Source: Pulveribacter suum (lineage in GTDB: Bacteria > Pseudomonadota > Gammaproteobacteria > Burkholderiales > Burkholderiaceae_C). Taken from it: a DNA stretch of 64,000 nt. The notes under the pieces are model-generated. The model did not search any database and had not been told where the DNA came from. It saw nothing but the letters and a program-made list of their open reading frames with translations. The first letter of the stretch is position 1, and every line of letters starts with the position of its first letter. The stretch is taken from the NCBI RefSeq assembly GCF_003013695.1, contig NZ_CP027792.1, positions 2,314,501 to 2,378,500 of the forward strand, given 5' to 3'. Both the position numbers and the translations under genes were made by a program. This document shows positions 63,841 through 64,000 of the stretch, in pieces.

Positions 63841-64000
63841 GCGGGCTTTCCTTCGCGATAGAGGGAGGGGAAAAGTACGGTCGTGCGTTTTTCATTGTAG
63901 GCAGAGACCGACGTTTCGCCGCATGGGCTTTGTCCCCGGTGGGACAAGCGGGGCCAGCGGCCCCGCGGGCCTGCGCTCAGGCCGCGTCCGGCTGGCGCTC
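63841..64000. other. upstream region of fadB
   Basis: Holds the fadB ribosome-binding site (AAGGAAA, near 63846-63852) and a -10-like TACAAT on the minus strand (63899-63894). Further upstream lie two small perfect hairpins, TGTCCC/GGGACA (63931-63946) and GGGGCC/GGCCCC (63950-63964), which may be an operator or the end of the upstream transcript. Confidence 0.45.

Noticed and set aside
63977..64000. Seven C-terminal codons of a minus-strand gene entering from the right edge
   Set aside because: The stretch ending TGA at 63979-63977 would code ERQPDAA, but seven codons are too few to support a gene call.

Overview
The window is a dense, high-GC bacterial chromosome segment with no phage, IS transposase, CRISPR array or rRNA operon. 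Protein families, gene neighbourhoods (tilS-lysC-tRNA-Ser, aspA, aroQ, mtfA, meso-diaminopimelate dehydrogenase, PXPV-type protein) and a dispersed repeat with the core ATAGCTGC..GCGCTTG point to the betaproteobacterial order Burkholderiales, most likely family Comamonadaceae (Acidovorax/Alicycliphilus/Melaminivora-like). The taxon is an inference from gene content and sequence style, not a search result.

Layout. 1-7.4 kb: tail of an unknown gene, the RNA helicase hrpA, an AMP-binding acyl-CoA ligase and a membrane metallophosphoesterase. 7.4-8.6 kb: a visibly lower-GC gene for a membrane-anchored Nudix-like protein, probably acquired. 8.6-16 kb: MFS transporter, methyltransferase, hydroxyacid dehydrogenase, a UvrB-independent type UvrA paralogue, YihY membrane protein and tRNA-Ser(GCU). 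16-23.5 kb (minus strand): lysC, tilS, a dCache chemoreceptor, accA, a 3-methyladenine DNA glycosylase and cysS. 23.6-23.9 kb: a 267-bp three-armed palindromic element with 31-bp terminal inverted repeats. 23.9-27.4 kb (plus): TPR protein, a periplasmic and a cytoplasmic cyclophilin in tandem, lpxH and mtfA. 27.4-36.4 kb: DUF3014-like protein, aroQ coupled to an alpha/beta hydrolase, PXPV-like secreted protein, glnS, META-type lipoprotein, aspartase, M23 peptidase coupled to rluE.

36.4-38.1 kb: a compact sulfur-type regulon. An ArsR repressor with the two-cysteine layout of BigR/SqrR is followed by a rhodanese and a DUF2892 protein; divergent to it lies an AhpD-like gene, and an AT-rich perfect inverted repeat sits between the -35 and -10 of the divergent promoter. 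38-44.3 kb: EamA permease, secreted-type nuclease, Ddh, DHH phosphoesterase, small membrane proteins, truC, MgtC. 44.3-49.3 kb: a co-oriented run with two unrecognised proteins, OsmC and a SNF2 helicase. 49.3-56.2 kb: RbgA GTPase, a coupled chain of dehydrogenases, thioesterase and acetyltransferase, an orphan ABC substrate-binding protein and a flavodoxin-like protein. 56.2-64 kb: fatty-acid degradation genes (acyl-CoA dehydrogenase, fadB-fadA), a Gly-rich membrane protein and an MFS transporter.

The most unusual content is non-coding. About seventeen copies of one short palindromic repeat are spread over the window, mostly at gene ends. Some copies lie inside genes, where they supply in-frame peptide, a start codon, stop codons or part of a signal peptide. 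The separate 267-bp element between cysS and the TPR gene is the strongest candidate for an undescribed structured or mobile sequence.
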